Assembly: GCF_002086285.1 (NCBI RefSeq) | Contig: NZ_MVHU01000006.1 | Location: forward strand, 62,001-126,000 | Length of the DNA: 64,000 nt | Source: Mycolicibacter kumamotonensis | GTDB lineage: Bacteria; Actinomycetota; Actinomycetes; Mycobacteriales; Mycobacteriaceae | Direction: 5' to 3' | In this document: positions 1 through 7,831 of the stretch, in pieces | Position numbering within the stretch: position 1 is the stretch's first letter | Layout of the letters: every line of letters starts with the position of its first letter | Made by a program: the position numbers and the translations under genes | Notes under the pieces: generated by a model | Told to the model about the DNA's origin: nothing | Database searches by the model: none | Seen by the model: only the letters and a program-made list of their open reading frames with translations

Positions 1-571
1 ACCCGAGTCATACGCCGGTGACATCAAATCGGTCCTGCTGACCGAGGAGCAGATCCGGGCCCGCACGGCCGAACTCGGCGCGCAGATCGCCGCCGACTAC
101 GCCGAGGGCCGCGATCGCGCCGAGAGCGGCGACCTGGTGCTGATCACCGTGCTCAAGGGCGCGGTGCTGTTCGTCACCGACCTGGCCCGGGCGATCCCGC
201 TGCCTACCCAATTCGAGTTCATGGCGGTCAGCTCCTACGGTTCGTCCACCTCGTCGTCGGGCGTGGTGCGCATCCTCAAGGACCTCGACCGCGACATCAG
301 CGACCGCGACGTGCTGATCGTCGAGGACGTGGTCGACTCCGGCCTGACCCTATCGTGGCTGCTGCGCAACCTGGCCGCCCGGCGGCCCCGGTCGCTGCGG
401 GTCTGCACGCTGCTGCGCAAACCCGACGCGGCGCGCGCCAGCGTCGACATCGCCTACGTCGGTTTCGACATCCCGAACGACTTCGTGGTCGGCTACGGCC
501 TGGACTACATCGAGCGCTACCGCGACCTGCCTTATATCGGCACCTTGGACCCGCGGATCTACCAGAGCTGA
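1..571 (+). CDS. hpt: Hypoxanthine phosphoribosyltransferase, 5' end outside the window
   Basis: Purine salvage enzyme of the cytosol that joins hypoxanthine or guanine to PRPP to give IMP or GMP. The reading frame is open from the left edge (codons in phase from base 2) and shows about 189 residues; the true start lies upstream. The PRPP-binding signature is clear as [13 protein letters not shown], followed by the family end motif [17 protein letters not shown]. The sequence is close to mycobacterial Hpt. A GC-rich hairpin follows the stop, and a toxin-antitoxin pair converges on it from the right. In M. tuberculosis hpt is Rv3624c, with lpqG next to it as here. Confidence 0.96.
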   Translation, partial: PESYAGDIKSVLLTEEQIRARTAELGAQIAADYAEGRDRAESGDLVLITVLKGAVLFVTDLARAIPLPTQFEFMAVSSYGSSTSSSGVVRILKDLDRDISDRDVLIVEDVVDSGLTLSWLLRNLAARRPRSLRVCTLLRKPDAARASVDIAYVGFDIPNDFVVGYGLDYIERYRDLPYIGTLDPRIYQS

Positions 572-576
572 ACGTT

Positions 577-616
577 CCGGGCCCCGGATTACGTCTACCC
601 GGTTACCCGGGCCCGG
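577..616 (+). terminator. Hairpin after hpt, candidate terminator
   Basis: A perfect 8-bp inverted repeat, CCGGGCCC at 577-584 and GGGCCCGG at 609-616, encloses a 24-base loop and begins 5 bases after the hpt stop codon. There is no T-tract, which is common for mycobacterial hairpin terminators. The rest of 617-847, up to the convergent vapC stop, shows no gene. Confidence 0.4.
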
Positions 617-847
617 ACCTCTAGCGGCAGCAAAGCGATGGGACAGGAAGCGCATATGAAGCGAGCTAGCTTCAGCCCGGTTGCCGGATGAAGGAGTCTG
701 CTGCATGTGGCATACGACATCGCGAGGCTAGCACTGCTTGAGATGCCGTCGACCGCTCGTTGGACCACGCTGAAGCGCCCGCCTATCAGTCGATTGGACG
801 CAACAGCAGTGTTACCTCCTGCGTCGAAAACGCCGGTGTCTGAGGCG

Positions 848-1255
848 TCACGGGAGGAGGGTGAAGGCCTCGATGTGGCACGGACGGACGATGCTGAAGT
901 GACGACGGTCGACGGTCGCGACCTCATGGATGCCTAACCGTTCAGCCACGGTTACCACGGAGGCGTCTACGGTCCCCAGAGGGAGGTCTTGGTACCGCGC
1001 AACAAGTTCCGCGATCCGCAGCCAATCTCCTGCTGCGACCGACTCGACCGCGAAAGCACCATCGGCCAAGTCGCCGAGGAACCGCACCTCGCTTTCGACG
1101 CCCAGCCGGGTACCCAGTAGGTAAACCACCTCGGTGATGACGAGCGTCGGGACGATCAACGGGCCCGGATGGGTCTGCAGAAGCTCCAGCGACGACGCAT
1201 GGTGCGCGTCGTCGGCGTCGACGTAGGCGTACAGGGGGCCCGCATCGACGACAAT
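848..1255 (-). CDS. vapC: VapC-type PIN-domain toxin, start codon unclear
   Basis: Predicted PIN-fold ribonuclease toxin, cleaving RNA through a Mg2+ site of acidic residues. The full domain needs an N-terminal VVDAGPLYAYVDADD segment carrying the first catalytic Asp. It is encoded in frame from about 1255, but no ATG, GTG or TTG lies in that frame between this segment and the preceding vapB gene. An ATT (1253-1255) or an ATA overlapping the vapB stop (1262-1264) would be needed. The first conventional start, at 1159, would drop the first acidic residue and about 30 residues. Later acidic positions (ITEVVYLLG; GTVDASVVTVAERLG; ATVDRRHF) are intact. It is either translationally coupled to vapB through a rare start codon or start-codon-dead. 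The family call is firm; activity is uncertain. Confidence 0.75.
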   Translation of the reverse strand: MVVDAGPLYAYVDADDAHHASSLELLQTHPGPLIVPTLVITEVVYLLGTRLGVESEVRFLGDLADGAFAVESVAAGDWLRIAELVARYQDLPLGTVDASVVTVAERLGIHEVATVDRRHFSIVRPCHIEAFTLLP

Positions 1256-1260
1256 GGCCC

Positions 1261-1488
1261 CTATCGTCGGACCTCGGCGGCGAGAATCTCTTCGATACGT
1301 TCGGAGATATCGCTTCGGCCGCTACGGCCGGCGGCCGCTGCGTTCAGGCGCCGGCGGCCACTGGTTTCGCCGAGGTATGCCTCGAGTGCTTCACGGCTGA
1401 CCTCTGAGATGCTCAAGTTCCGTCGACGAGCCTCGTGTCGCAGCCGGGCATCCAACGCGTCGGGGATCTTGACGGTTGTCCGCTTCAT
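1261..1488 (-). CDS. vapB: VapB-type ribbon-helix-helix antitoxin
   Basis: Small (75 aa) antitoxin that should bind the adjacent PIN toxin and autoregulate the pair. The N-terminus MKRTTVKIPDALDARLRHEA is a classical ribbon-helix-helix (CopG/Arc-like) strand and helix, followed by LSISEVSREALEAYL and a charged tail. The ATG at 1488 was chosen because it begins the RHH strand directly; longer in-frame starts (up to 1569) add no recognisable sequence. The stop TAG lies 5 bases upstream of the first possible codon (ATT) of the toxin, the usual antitoxin-first arrangement. Confidence 0.8.
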   Translation of the reverse strand: MKRTTVKIPDALDARLRHEARRRNLSISEVSREALEAYLGETSGRRRLNAAAAGRSGRSDISERIEEILAAEVRR

Positions 1489-1553
1489 GTATGCCAGCAT
1501 ACCGCGGTTTGCCATTCCGGCGCCGAAGCGCGGCAGCCCGGAACACGCAGCGC

Positions 1554-2288
1554 TCAGTCCAGCTCCCACACTGCGGTCACCGAGAAGCTCACCGTCTGCT
1601 GGCCGGGCTCCACGGGGGGAGCGGCCATCGCACGCGGCATCGGCATGCCGACCGGCGACGGCGGCGGCGTGCCATCGGCCACCTCGGAGATCGAGAGCAC
1701 CCGGCCGAGGCGCAGACCGGACAGTTGCGCGTACTGCTCGGCGCGGTCCTTGGCGTCCTTGAAGGCCCGCTCGCGGGCATCGCGCACCAGCTGCGAATCG
1801 TCCTCGATGGTGTAGCTCACCCCGTTGATCCGGGTGGCGTCCCCGCCGGCCCGCACGATCACGGCCAGCACCTGGGAGGCGGAATCCCGCTCCACCTTGA
1901 CCCTTATCGTGTTGCCGGCCCGGTACCCGGTGATGGTGGCCGACCCACCCTGATCAGCGCTGCCGTACTGCGGCTGCAGGCTGACCTGGGTGGTGCTGAT
2001 GTCCTTGCGGTCCACGCCGGCGTCCACCAGCGCGTCGATCACCGCCTGCTGGCGCTCGCTGGTCTGGTTCATCGCGTTGGTGACATCGCCGGCGACGAAC
2101 TCGATCCCCGCCTCGGTGGTCAAGGTGTCCGGAACGCCCTGCACCTCACCGGATCCGATGACGGTCACCTGGCGGGGCTGCTCGGCGCCGCCGGTGCTGG
2201 GCGCAACGTCGCATCCGGCCACCGCGAAGCCGGCCAGGGCCAGCGTCGTCGACCAGCGGAGTACCTTCCGGGCGCGGTGTGTCGGCAT
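1554..2288 (-). CDS. lpqG: SIMPL-domain lipoprotein LpqG
   Basis: Exported lipoprotein of 244 aa with a SIMPL domain (DUF541), a fold of unclear function found in bacterial envelope proteins. A basic n-region (THRARKVLRW) and hydrophobic core lead to the lipobox VAGC, with Cys26 as the expected lipidated residue. The mature part begins with VTVIGSGEVQGVPDTLT and contains a central MNQTSERQQAVIDALVDAGV helix, typical of the domain. The start at 2288 places the signal peptide at the N-terminus; an upstream in-frame extension has no signal. The position next to hpt matches Rv3623 of M. tuberculosis. Confidence 0.9.
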   Translation of the reverse strand: MPTHRARKVLRWSTTLALAGFAVAGCDVAPSTGGAEQPRQVTVIGSGEVQGVPDTLTTEAGIEFVAGDVTNAMNQTSERQQAVIDALVDAGVDRKDISTTQVSLQPQYGSADQGGSATITGYRAGNTIRVKVERDSASQVLAVIVRAGGDATRINGVSYTIEDDSQLVRDARERAFKDAKDRAEQYAQLSGLRLGRVLSISEVADGTPPPSPVGMPMPRAMAAPPVEPGQQTVSFSVTAVWELD

Positions 2289-2391
2289 GAGTGGCACCCT
2301 AGCGGAGTCGCGCGACGGTGCTGGCGATCGTGGCCATCGATTCTGTCCATGGACCCGCCGGGGGTGCCCCGGCTGGCGGATACTTCGATAC

Positions 2392-3063
2392 ATGACGGAC
2401 AAGCTCGACGACGGTGCGCTCGCCGGTCCCCGGCCGTATCTGACCGTTGGTTCCTTTCGTTTCTGGTTCGTCGGCCAGCGCTGGGAATGGTCGGATGAGG
2501 TCGCCGAAATGCACGGCTACCGGCCCGGCGAGATCACTCCCACCACCGAGCTGGTGCTGACTCACAAGCATCCCGATGACCGGCGCGACGTTCAAGATCT
2601 GCTCGACCGTGCGTTGCATTCGGCGGAGTCGTTTTCCAGCCGGCATCGCTTCATCGACGTCGCAGGTCGGGAGCACGACGCGATCGTCGTCGCCGACCGG
2701 ATGTATGACGAGCGGGGCGCGGTCGCCGGGACGGAGGGCTATTACATCGACCTGACCGACACGGTCGACGAGACCCGCCAGGAGATCCTCGACGAAGTCC
2801 TACCCGGGCTGCTCGAAGGCCGGGCCGCGATCGAGCAGGCGAAAGGGGCGCTGATGTATGTCTATCGGATCAGCGCCGGGCAGGCGTTCCGGATCTTGCA
2901 GTGGCGATCCCAGCAAACCAACACCAAGTTGCGGACACTGGCCACTCGGTTGATCGAGGAGATGCACGCGCTGCCGCCGGCACCGGCGGCCGCCCGAAGC
3001 CAGTTCGACAACCTGCTGCTGACCGTTCACCAGCGCGCCGGCGCAGACGGTGCCGGGAGTTGA
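2392..3063 (+). CDS. PAS and ANTAR domain protein, putative RNA-binding antiterminator
   Basis: A 223-aa sensor-regulator. Residues of about 20-125 form a PAS fold (FVGQRWEWSDEVAEMHGYRPGE; HKHPDDRRDV; GYYIDLTDTVDETR). The C-terminal part carries an ANTAR RNA-binding helix set (GRAAIEQAKGALMYVYRIS; AFRILQWRSQQTNTKLR). ANTAR proteins usually bind twin hairpins in nascent RNA and prevent termination; the PAS domain suggests control by a small ligand or redox state. The ATG at 2392 is used because the PAS domain starts shortly after. It is divergent from lpqG and followed after 85 bases by a STAS protein, hinting at a shared stress-response role. The target RNA is not evident in this window. Confidence 0.85.
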   Translation: MTDKLDDGALAGPRPYLTVGSFRFWFVGQRWEWSDEVAEMHGYRPGEITPTTELVLTHKHPDDRRDVQDLLDRALHSAESFSSRHRFIDVAGREHDAIVVADRMYDERGAVAGTEGYYIDLTDTVDETRQEILDEVLPGLLEGRAAIEQAKGALMYVYRISAGQAFRILQWRSQQTNTKLRTLATRLIEEMHALPPAPAAARSQFDNLLLTVHQRAGADGAGS

Positions 3064-3148
3064 GCTGACCACCGCGTGGGCGACTATTCTGGTTCGCGTT
3101 AGTCGGCTGTCTCGATGTTGACACGTTGGACAAGTGGAGGCGTGCGGG

Positions 3149-3511
3149 ATGCGGTTGGTCGTTTCGCGGGAGAGTGTCGAAGGCGCGGTGATGCTGCGGA
3201 TCGTGGGTGAGATCGACTCCAGCAACGTCGGGGAGTTCGCCGAGCAGTTGGCGGCCGTGATGTCCCAGAACGGCGACCGTGGGTCGGGGCCGTTTGTCAT
3301 CGATCTGCAGGGCGTGACCTTTTTCGGCAGCGCAGGGCTCAACGCCGTGCTCGCCTGCCACGAGAAGGGCACGGCCAATGGAGCATCAGTGCGGCTGGTC
3401 GCCACTCAACCGGAGGTTCTCAATCCCATCCAGGTCACCAAACTGGACAGCGTCCTGGAGATCTATCCGAGCGTGAGCGAGGCGATCATCGGCAACTCCG
3501 CCAAGACGTGA
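3149..3511 (+). CDS. STAS-domain anti-sigma factor antagonist
   Basis: A 120-aa STAS-domain protein of the SpoIIAA/RsbV type. Such proteins bind and neutralise anti-sigma factor kinases and are switched off by phosphorylation of a conserved serine. The N-terminal GEIDSSNVGEF strand-helix and the central VIDLQGVTFFGSAGLNAVL are diagnostic; the Ser in FFGSAGL is the expected phosphosite. The ATG at 3149 is preceded by GGAGG at 3136-3140, 8 bases upstream, and is preferred over the upstream GTG at 3134. No anti-sigma kinase or sigma factor gene is adjacent, so the partner must be encoded elsewhere. Confidence 0.88.
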   Translation: MRLVVSRESVEGAVMLRIVGEIDSSNVGEFAEQLAAVMSQNGDRGSGPFVIDLQGVTFFGSAGLNAVLACHEKGTANGASVRLVATQPEVLNPIQVTKLDSVLEIYPSVSEAIIGNSAKT

Positions 3512-3667
3512 CGCCCTCGGCGAGCCGGCGCAACACCGGCCGTGGAGCCGCCTGACCCGTACCGGTAGTCTCGCTGATGATGTCGCCACGGTGTGCACCG
3601 CGCAGGGAAGCCGAGTGGCTCTGCGATGTGATCACGTCGTGAGATCCCGTCAACAGGAAGTCACGGC

Positions 3668-4522
3668 ATGACCATCGCGCCCGCCAGAGCACTGTCCAAC
3701 GCCATCGAAGCCTTCGCCGGGCAGGTGTACTTCGCACCGGAATGTCACCGTGGTTACGCGGCACTGGGTTTCCGGCCCAGCCCCGCAACCTCCAGGGGCG
3801 TCGAGATGCCGGACGGGCCGGCCTACTTCTGCAGTCGCGGCTCGGCGCTCGGACAGGCCTCTGGGGAGGTGATCGCCGCGGCCTTCGCCGTGTTCAACCC
3901 GGCAGTGGTGGTGCCCGCGGTCGACTACGGCTGGAGCCTCACCGATGCGGCGACGATCCGCGCGGCCCGCGCCGAAGGCTCGGTCGCCCAACTGCGTCGC
4001 GTGCTCGGCGACGCGCCCGAGGGGCTGGACCGCGCGGTGCAGCTGCTGCGCCGCGCCGCCGACGGGCTCTCGCTGGCCGGCAAGCCGCTGTTCTCCGGGC
4101 TGGTGGCCGACGGGCTGGCGGGGGACCCGCTCACCGACGCCTGGCGGCTGGCCGATCAACTGCGCGAGTTCCGTGGCGACGCGCACGTGAACGCCTGGGC
4201 CGCAGCCGGATTCGACGGTGTCGAGATCGGTCTGATCACCGAGCTCTATCGCGGCTTGGCGCCGCGCTCCTACGTGCGGTCGCGGGCGTGGAGCGATGCG
4301 GACCTGACTGCCGGCGAGGAGCGGCTGGCCGAGCGTGGCCTGGCGCGTGACGGTGTACTCAGCGATGCCGGACGCGCGGCCCGCGAGTCGGTCGAGACGG
4401 CGACTGACGCAGCGTGTGCCCCGATCGTCACCCGCCTCGGCGACAACCTCGGTGAGCTGGTCGAGGTGGTGGGCGGATGGTCGAAGCGGCTGGTTGACGC
4501 CGGTGCCTTCCCTAAGGCGTGA
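3668..4522 (+). CDS. SCO6745-family protein with predicted helix-turn-helix fold
   Basis: A 284-aa actinobacterial protein that I place in the SCO6745 family from its overall pattern (helical N-terminal part with AYFCSRGSALG, VVPAVDYGWSLTD; C-terminal winged-helix-like part with RSRAWSDADLTAGEERLAERG and GVLSDAGRAARESVE). Members are thought to be HTH-type proteins of unknown ligand. The ATG at 3668 follows CAGGAAG. Its 3' end overlaps the convergent dehydrogenase gene by 11 bases. No catalytic motif was identified. Confidence 0.72.
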   Translation: MTIAPARALSNAIEAFAGQVYFAPECHRGYAALGFRPSPATSRGVEMPDGPAYFCSRGSALGQASGEVIAAAFAVFNPAVVVPAVDYGWSLTDAATIRAARAEGSVAQLRRVLGDAPEGLDRAVQLLRRAADGLSLAGKPLFSGLVADGLAGDPLTDAWRLADQLREFRGDAHVNAWAAAGFDGVEIGLITELYRGLAPRSYVRSRAWSDADLTAGEERLAERGLARDGVLSDAGRAARESVETATDAACAPIVTRLGDNLGELVEVVGGWSKRLVDAGAFPKA

Positions 4523-5528
4523 CCAGGATCTTGCAGTGTCGGTCGGGGTCGGCCAGCTCGTCGAAAGCCCTGCCCACGCCGTCGAGTCCGACTTCGCCGG
4601 TGATCAGCGGGGCCACGTCGATCCGGCCCTCGGCGATGGCCCGCAGTGACGCGGCGAACTCCGCGGGCTCATAGGCCAGCACGAACTGCACGCTGATCTC
4701 TTTGGCGACACCGAAGAACGGGTGCACGGTGTCGGGCTGCATGCACACCCCCGCGACGACCAGCCGGCTGCGCACCGGTGCGCGCCGCAGCACGTCGTCG
4801 ATGATGCCCGGCACGCCGACCGCCTCGAAGATCACTTTCGGGGTGACACTGTCGAACGGTGAACCCTGCGCCGGGTCGAAGGTGCGATGCGCCCCCATCG
4901 CCGTTGCAAGCTCTCGCCGGATTGGCGAATAATCTGCGGCCACAATGTCTTCCACGCCGGCGGTGCGCAAGGCCGCGACGATCGCCATCCCGATCGGTCC
5001 GCAGCCCAACACCAGCGCCGTCTCTTCCGGCGTGATACCGGATTTGTTGACCGCATGCAGTCCCACGGCCATCGGCTCGGTCAAGGCAGCGTGGCGGGGA
5101 TCCAGCCCGTTGGGGATCGGCATCAGCAGCGGAGCCGACAGCAGCATCTTCTCTGCGTAGCCTCCCACCGTGGTGTTGGAATAGACGATCGGTTCAATAC
5201 CTTTGTTGGCCAACAAGACCGGGATGGAGGTGACCGGCGTTCCGGGGGCGAAGGTGTCGGTTCCCGGACCGGCGTCGAGCACCGTCGCGCTGAACTCGTG
5301 CCCCATGAAGATATCGGCGCCCAGATCGACGGACGCCCGCGCGGAGGGGCTGCCCGACATAGCCTGCGTCGCCGCCAGCACCTGCTCGCCTTGCGAGGCG
5401 AAATGCAAGTCGGATCCGCATATTCCGCAGGCGGTCACCGCAACGAGCACTTGGCCCGGACCGGGAGTGGGTTCCGGAACATCGTCGCGGTAGACCATTC
5501 GCCCGTCGCGCAGCACCGCCGCGCGCAT
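4512..5528 (-). CDS. Zinc-binding medium-chain alcohol dehydrogenase
   Basis: A 338-aa NAD(P)-dependent dehydrogenase of the medium-chain (threonine/sorbitol dehydrogenase-like) class. Catalytic zinc ligands appear in CGICGSD (Cys37) and GHE (His77-Glu78); the nucleotide-binding GCGPIGMAI lies near residue 175. Two features are unusual. A longer than normal loop (about residues 45-70) separates the ligand motifs, and the four-Cys structural zinc lobe is absent, replaced by IPVLLANKGIEPIVYSN. It is the last gene of a three-gene minus-strand operon with ephA and a flavin monooxygenase, whose stop overlaps its ATG as TGATG. It may oxidise a product of those enzymes. The substrate is unknown. Confidence 0.86.
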   Translation of the reverse strand: MRAAVLRDGRMVYRDDVPEPTPGPGQVLVAVTACGICGSDLHFASQGEQVLAATQAMSGSPSARASVDLGADIFMGHEFSATVLDAGPGTDTFAPGTPVTSIPVLLANKGIEPIVYSNTTVGGYAEKMLLSAPLLMPIPNGLDPRHAALTEPMAVGLHAVNKSGITPEETALVLGCGPIGMAIVAALRTAGVEDIVAADYSPIRRELATAMGAHRTFDPAQGSPFDSVTPKVIFEAVGVPGIIDDVLRRAPVRSRLVVAGVCMQPDTVHPFFGVAKEISVQFVLAYEPAEFAASLRAIAEGRIDVAPLITGEVGLDGVGRAFDELADPDRHCKILVTP

Positions 5529-6733
5529 CAGGGTGAACTATTCGTTTCGGGGGACGCCGACTCGGTCACGTGCTCGACGACGGCGTTCTTGATCGCTTCG
5601 CCGGCTCGGCCGAACAGCGTGTCGCGCATGCCGCGGGCCCATTCGTGTGATGCCTTGGGCGCGGTGAGTTGGCCCTTGAAGTGTGGAATCACCTTGCGGG
5701 CCAACAGCTCGTAGCTGTGATACGTAGCTTCCGGGGAGGCCCAGTCGTGGCCGAGGACCAGCAGGGTGCCGAAACCGCCGGAGCGATCCAGCAGACCGGT
5801 GATGTGTTCGATCGCGTCGTCGGGGGTTCCGATGCAGCAGCTGCCCGCCGCGGCGTAGGCCTCGACGAACTCGGTCGGCGTCTGTGGCGATCCTTCGACT
5901 TCGCTTGCCAGCGGTACGAACCCGGCCGCGCCGAAGTAGTTCGCGAAGTCCTGTAATCCGTAGGTGCAGTCGGCTACCGCCTGCTCGCGGGTGTCGGCGA
6001 CGTGCATGATGCTCAGCACCCGCCAGTCGGCCCGGTCCGGTTCCTCGCGGCCGGCCTTGGCGGCCTGGTCGCGCACCACCTCCCAGGCGCTCTCGAGTGC
6101 GGCGAAGCCGCCCGGAATCGACATCGACAGCGACAGCAGCGAGGTGCCCAGCGCGCCGGCCAGCCGCGGGCCCGAGGGGGAGACCATGGCCGCGCACGAG
6201 ATCTCCGGGTACGGCCAGGTGTAGGGCCGGATGTGCAGCGCGGCGTCGCGCAATGTGAACCAGTCCGAGTGCCGGGTGATCAATTCGCCGGGCTCGGCAC
6301 GGAACAATGCCAGGATCGCCTCCAGAGACTCCTGCATCATCCGGCGCTGCTCGACGGGGTCGATACCCATCATGTGGGCGTCGGTGGGCAGGGCGCCCGG
6401 ACCGGCGCCGAACATCACCCGGCCGCGGGTCAGGTGGTCCAGCAGCACCCAGCGGTCGGCCACCATCAGCGGGTGGTGGTAGGGCAGCGAGACCACCCCG
6501 GTGCCGAGCCGGATGTGTTTGGTGCGTTCGGCGGCCGCCGCGATGAACACCTCGGGGCAGGCGATCAACTCGTAGCCGCCCGAGTGGTGCTCGCCGAACC
6601 AGGCCTCGTCGAACCCCAGCCGGTCCAGGGCGACCACGCGCTCCAAGTCGTATTCCAGTGCCACCGTGGGCGACTGCCCCAGCGCGTGGAACGGGGTGAT
6701 GAAGACCCCGAAGCGCAGCGGCGCGGCCGTCAT
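5528..6733 (-). CDS. LLM-class flavin-dependent monooxygenase
   Basis: A 401-aa luciferase-like (F420/FMN) oxidoreductase, similar in pattern to limonene monooxygenase-type proteins and syntenic with Rv3618 of M. tuberculosis. Diagnostic segments are FGVFITPFHALG, the LGFDEAWFGEHHSGGYE active-site region near residues 38-55, and the LGTGVVSLPYHHPLMVADRWVLLD strand-helix. It starts with an ATGA overlap on the ephA stop, so the two are translationally coupled. A monooxygenase, an epoxide hydrolase and an alcohol dehydrogenase together suggest stepwise oxidation of an alkene or terpenoid-like substrate. That pathway is inference. Confidence 0.88.
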   Translation of the reverse strand: MTAAPLRFGVFITPFHALGQSPTVALEYDLERVVALDRLGFDEAWFGEHHSGGYELIACPEVFIAAAAERTKHIRLGTGVVSLPYHHPLMVADRWVLLDHLTRGRVMFGAGPGALPTDAHMMGIDPVEQRRMMQESLEAILALFRAEPGELITRHSDWFTLRDAALHIRPYTWPYPEISCAAMVSPSGPRLAGALGTSLLSLSMSIPGGFAALESAWEVVRDQAAKAGREEPDRADWRVLSIMHVADTREQAVADCTYGLQDFANYFGAAGFVPLASEVEGSPQTPTEFVEAYAAAGSCCIGTPDDAIEHITGLLDRSGGFGTLLVLGHDWASPEATYHSYELLARKVIPHFKGQLTAPKASHEWARGMRDTLFGRAGEAIKNAVVEHVTESASPETNSSP

Positions 6734-7704
6734 GACACCCGCCCGGACGGCACGGCCGCCAAGAACTCCAGCAGCGCCGCATTGACCTCGTCGGGCCGTT
6801 CCTGCTGCAGCCAGTGGCCGGCTCCGTCGATCAACACCTCGCGGTAGGGGCCGCTCACCAATTCATTGGCCCGGTCGCGCCGGGTAAAAGTCAGCACCGG
6901 GTCGGCGGTTCCGGCGATGAACAATGCGGGGACGTCAATTGTGGCCGACGGCGGGTTCGCCATGATCTCCCAGTTTCGGTCGAGGTTGCGGTACCAGTTC
7001 AGCCCGCCGGTGAAACCGGTGCGGGTGAATTCGGCGATGTAGTGGTCGAGTTCGTCGGCGCTGATCCAGTCCGGCCGCGCGGCCGGTTCGGCCAGTCGAT
7101 CGATGAAACCCATCGGGCCGGGGGCGGTCATCAGCAGCGCCGAGTCGCGGTCGGCCGGACTGAGGCTGCCCATCATCCGGCGCATGGTTCGCGCCGGGTC
7201 GGCATCCAATTCGGCGTCGGCGACGCCGGGTTGCTGGAAATAGAGCATGTAGAAGAAGTTCTCGCCGAAGATCTTGCTGAACGCCTCGGTCGGCGGCACC
7301 TGGGCGCGTGGCACCGGTGGAACGCTGAGCCCTACCACACCGGAGACCCGTTCGGGGTGCAGCTGCGCGGCGCTCCACACCACCGGGCCGCCCCAATCGT
7401 GACCGACCCAGACCGCGCGGTCGGCCCCGACGTCGTCGAGCAGCCCGACCAGATCGCCGGTCAATGCGGCGATGTCGTAGTCGATCAGCTCATCCGGGCG
7501 CGTCGAACCGCCGTAGCCGCGCTGGTCGGGGGCCAATACGTGAAAACCCGCGTCGGCGAGCGCCGGGATCTGATGTCGCCAGGAATAGGCCAGTTCGGGG
7601 AAACCGTGTGCCAGTAACACCACCGGTGCGCCGCGCTCCCCCGCTTCGGTGACCCGCAGGGTCACGCCGTTGGTGTCGATGAAACGTTCGATCGGGTTGG
7701 CCAC
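6730..7704 (-). CDS. ephA: Epoxide hydrolase EphA
   Basis: Alpha/beta-hydrolase (324 aa) that opens epoxides to diols. The oxyanion-hole motif is HGFPELAYSWRHQ, the nucleophile Asp sits in WVGHDWGGPVVW, and the cap contains NWYRNLDRNWE with the activating tyrosine. The catalytic acid and base are in AGTADPVLTF and IDGAGHWLQQERP. The GTG at 7704 (VANPIERFIDTNG) matches where mycobacterial EphA begins; the frame is open 53 codons further upstream without conserved sequence. It is first gene of the operon with the LLM monooxygenase and dehydrogenase, divergent from ftsH across 127 bases. It matches Rv3617 by content and neighbours. Confidence 0.92.
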   Translation of the reverse strand: MANPIERFIDTNGVTLRVTEAGERGAPVVLLAHGFPELAYSWRHQIPALADAGFHVLAPDQRGYGGSTRPDELIDYDIAALTGDLVGLLDDVGADRAVWVGHDWGGPVVWSAAQLHPERVSGVVGLSVPPVPRAQVPPTEAFSKIFGENFFYMLYFQQPGVADAELDADPARTMRRMMGSLSPADRDSALLMTAPGPMGFIDRLAEPAARPDWISADELDHYIAEFTRTGFTGGLNWYRNLDRNWEIMANPPSATIDVPALFIAGTADPVLTFTRRDRANELVSGPYREVLIDGAGHWLQQERPDEVNAALLEFLAAVPSGRVS

Positions 7705-7831
7705 GGTCTCACCAAAGCACACCCGGGCGGGAGTGGAGAAGGGATTGCCCGGTCTAAGCACCCGGACGGTAGCCTGAACATGCCCAGCCGCATGTACTGG
7801 AAGGATTTGGGCCGAGTTCGGCCGATGCCTG

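Noticed and set aside
658..673. GAAGC/GCTTC inverted repeat downstream of hpt
   Set aside because: Arms are short and the stem is imperfect beyond 5 bases; the hairpin at 577-616 is a better terminator candidate.
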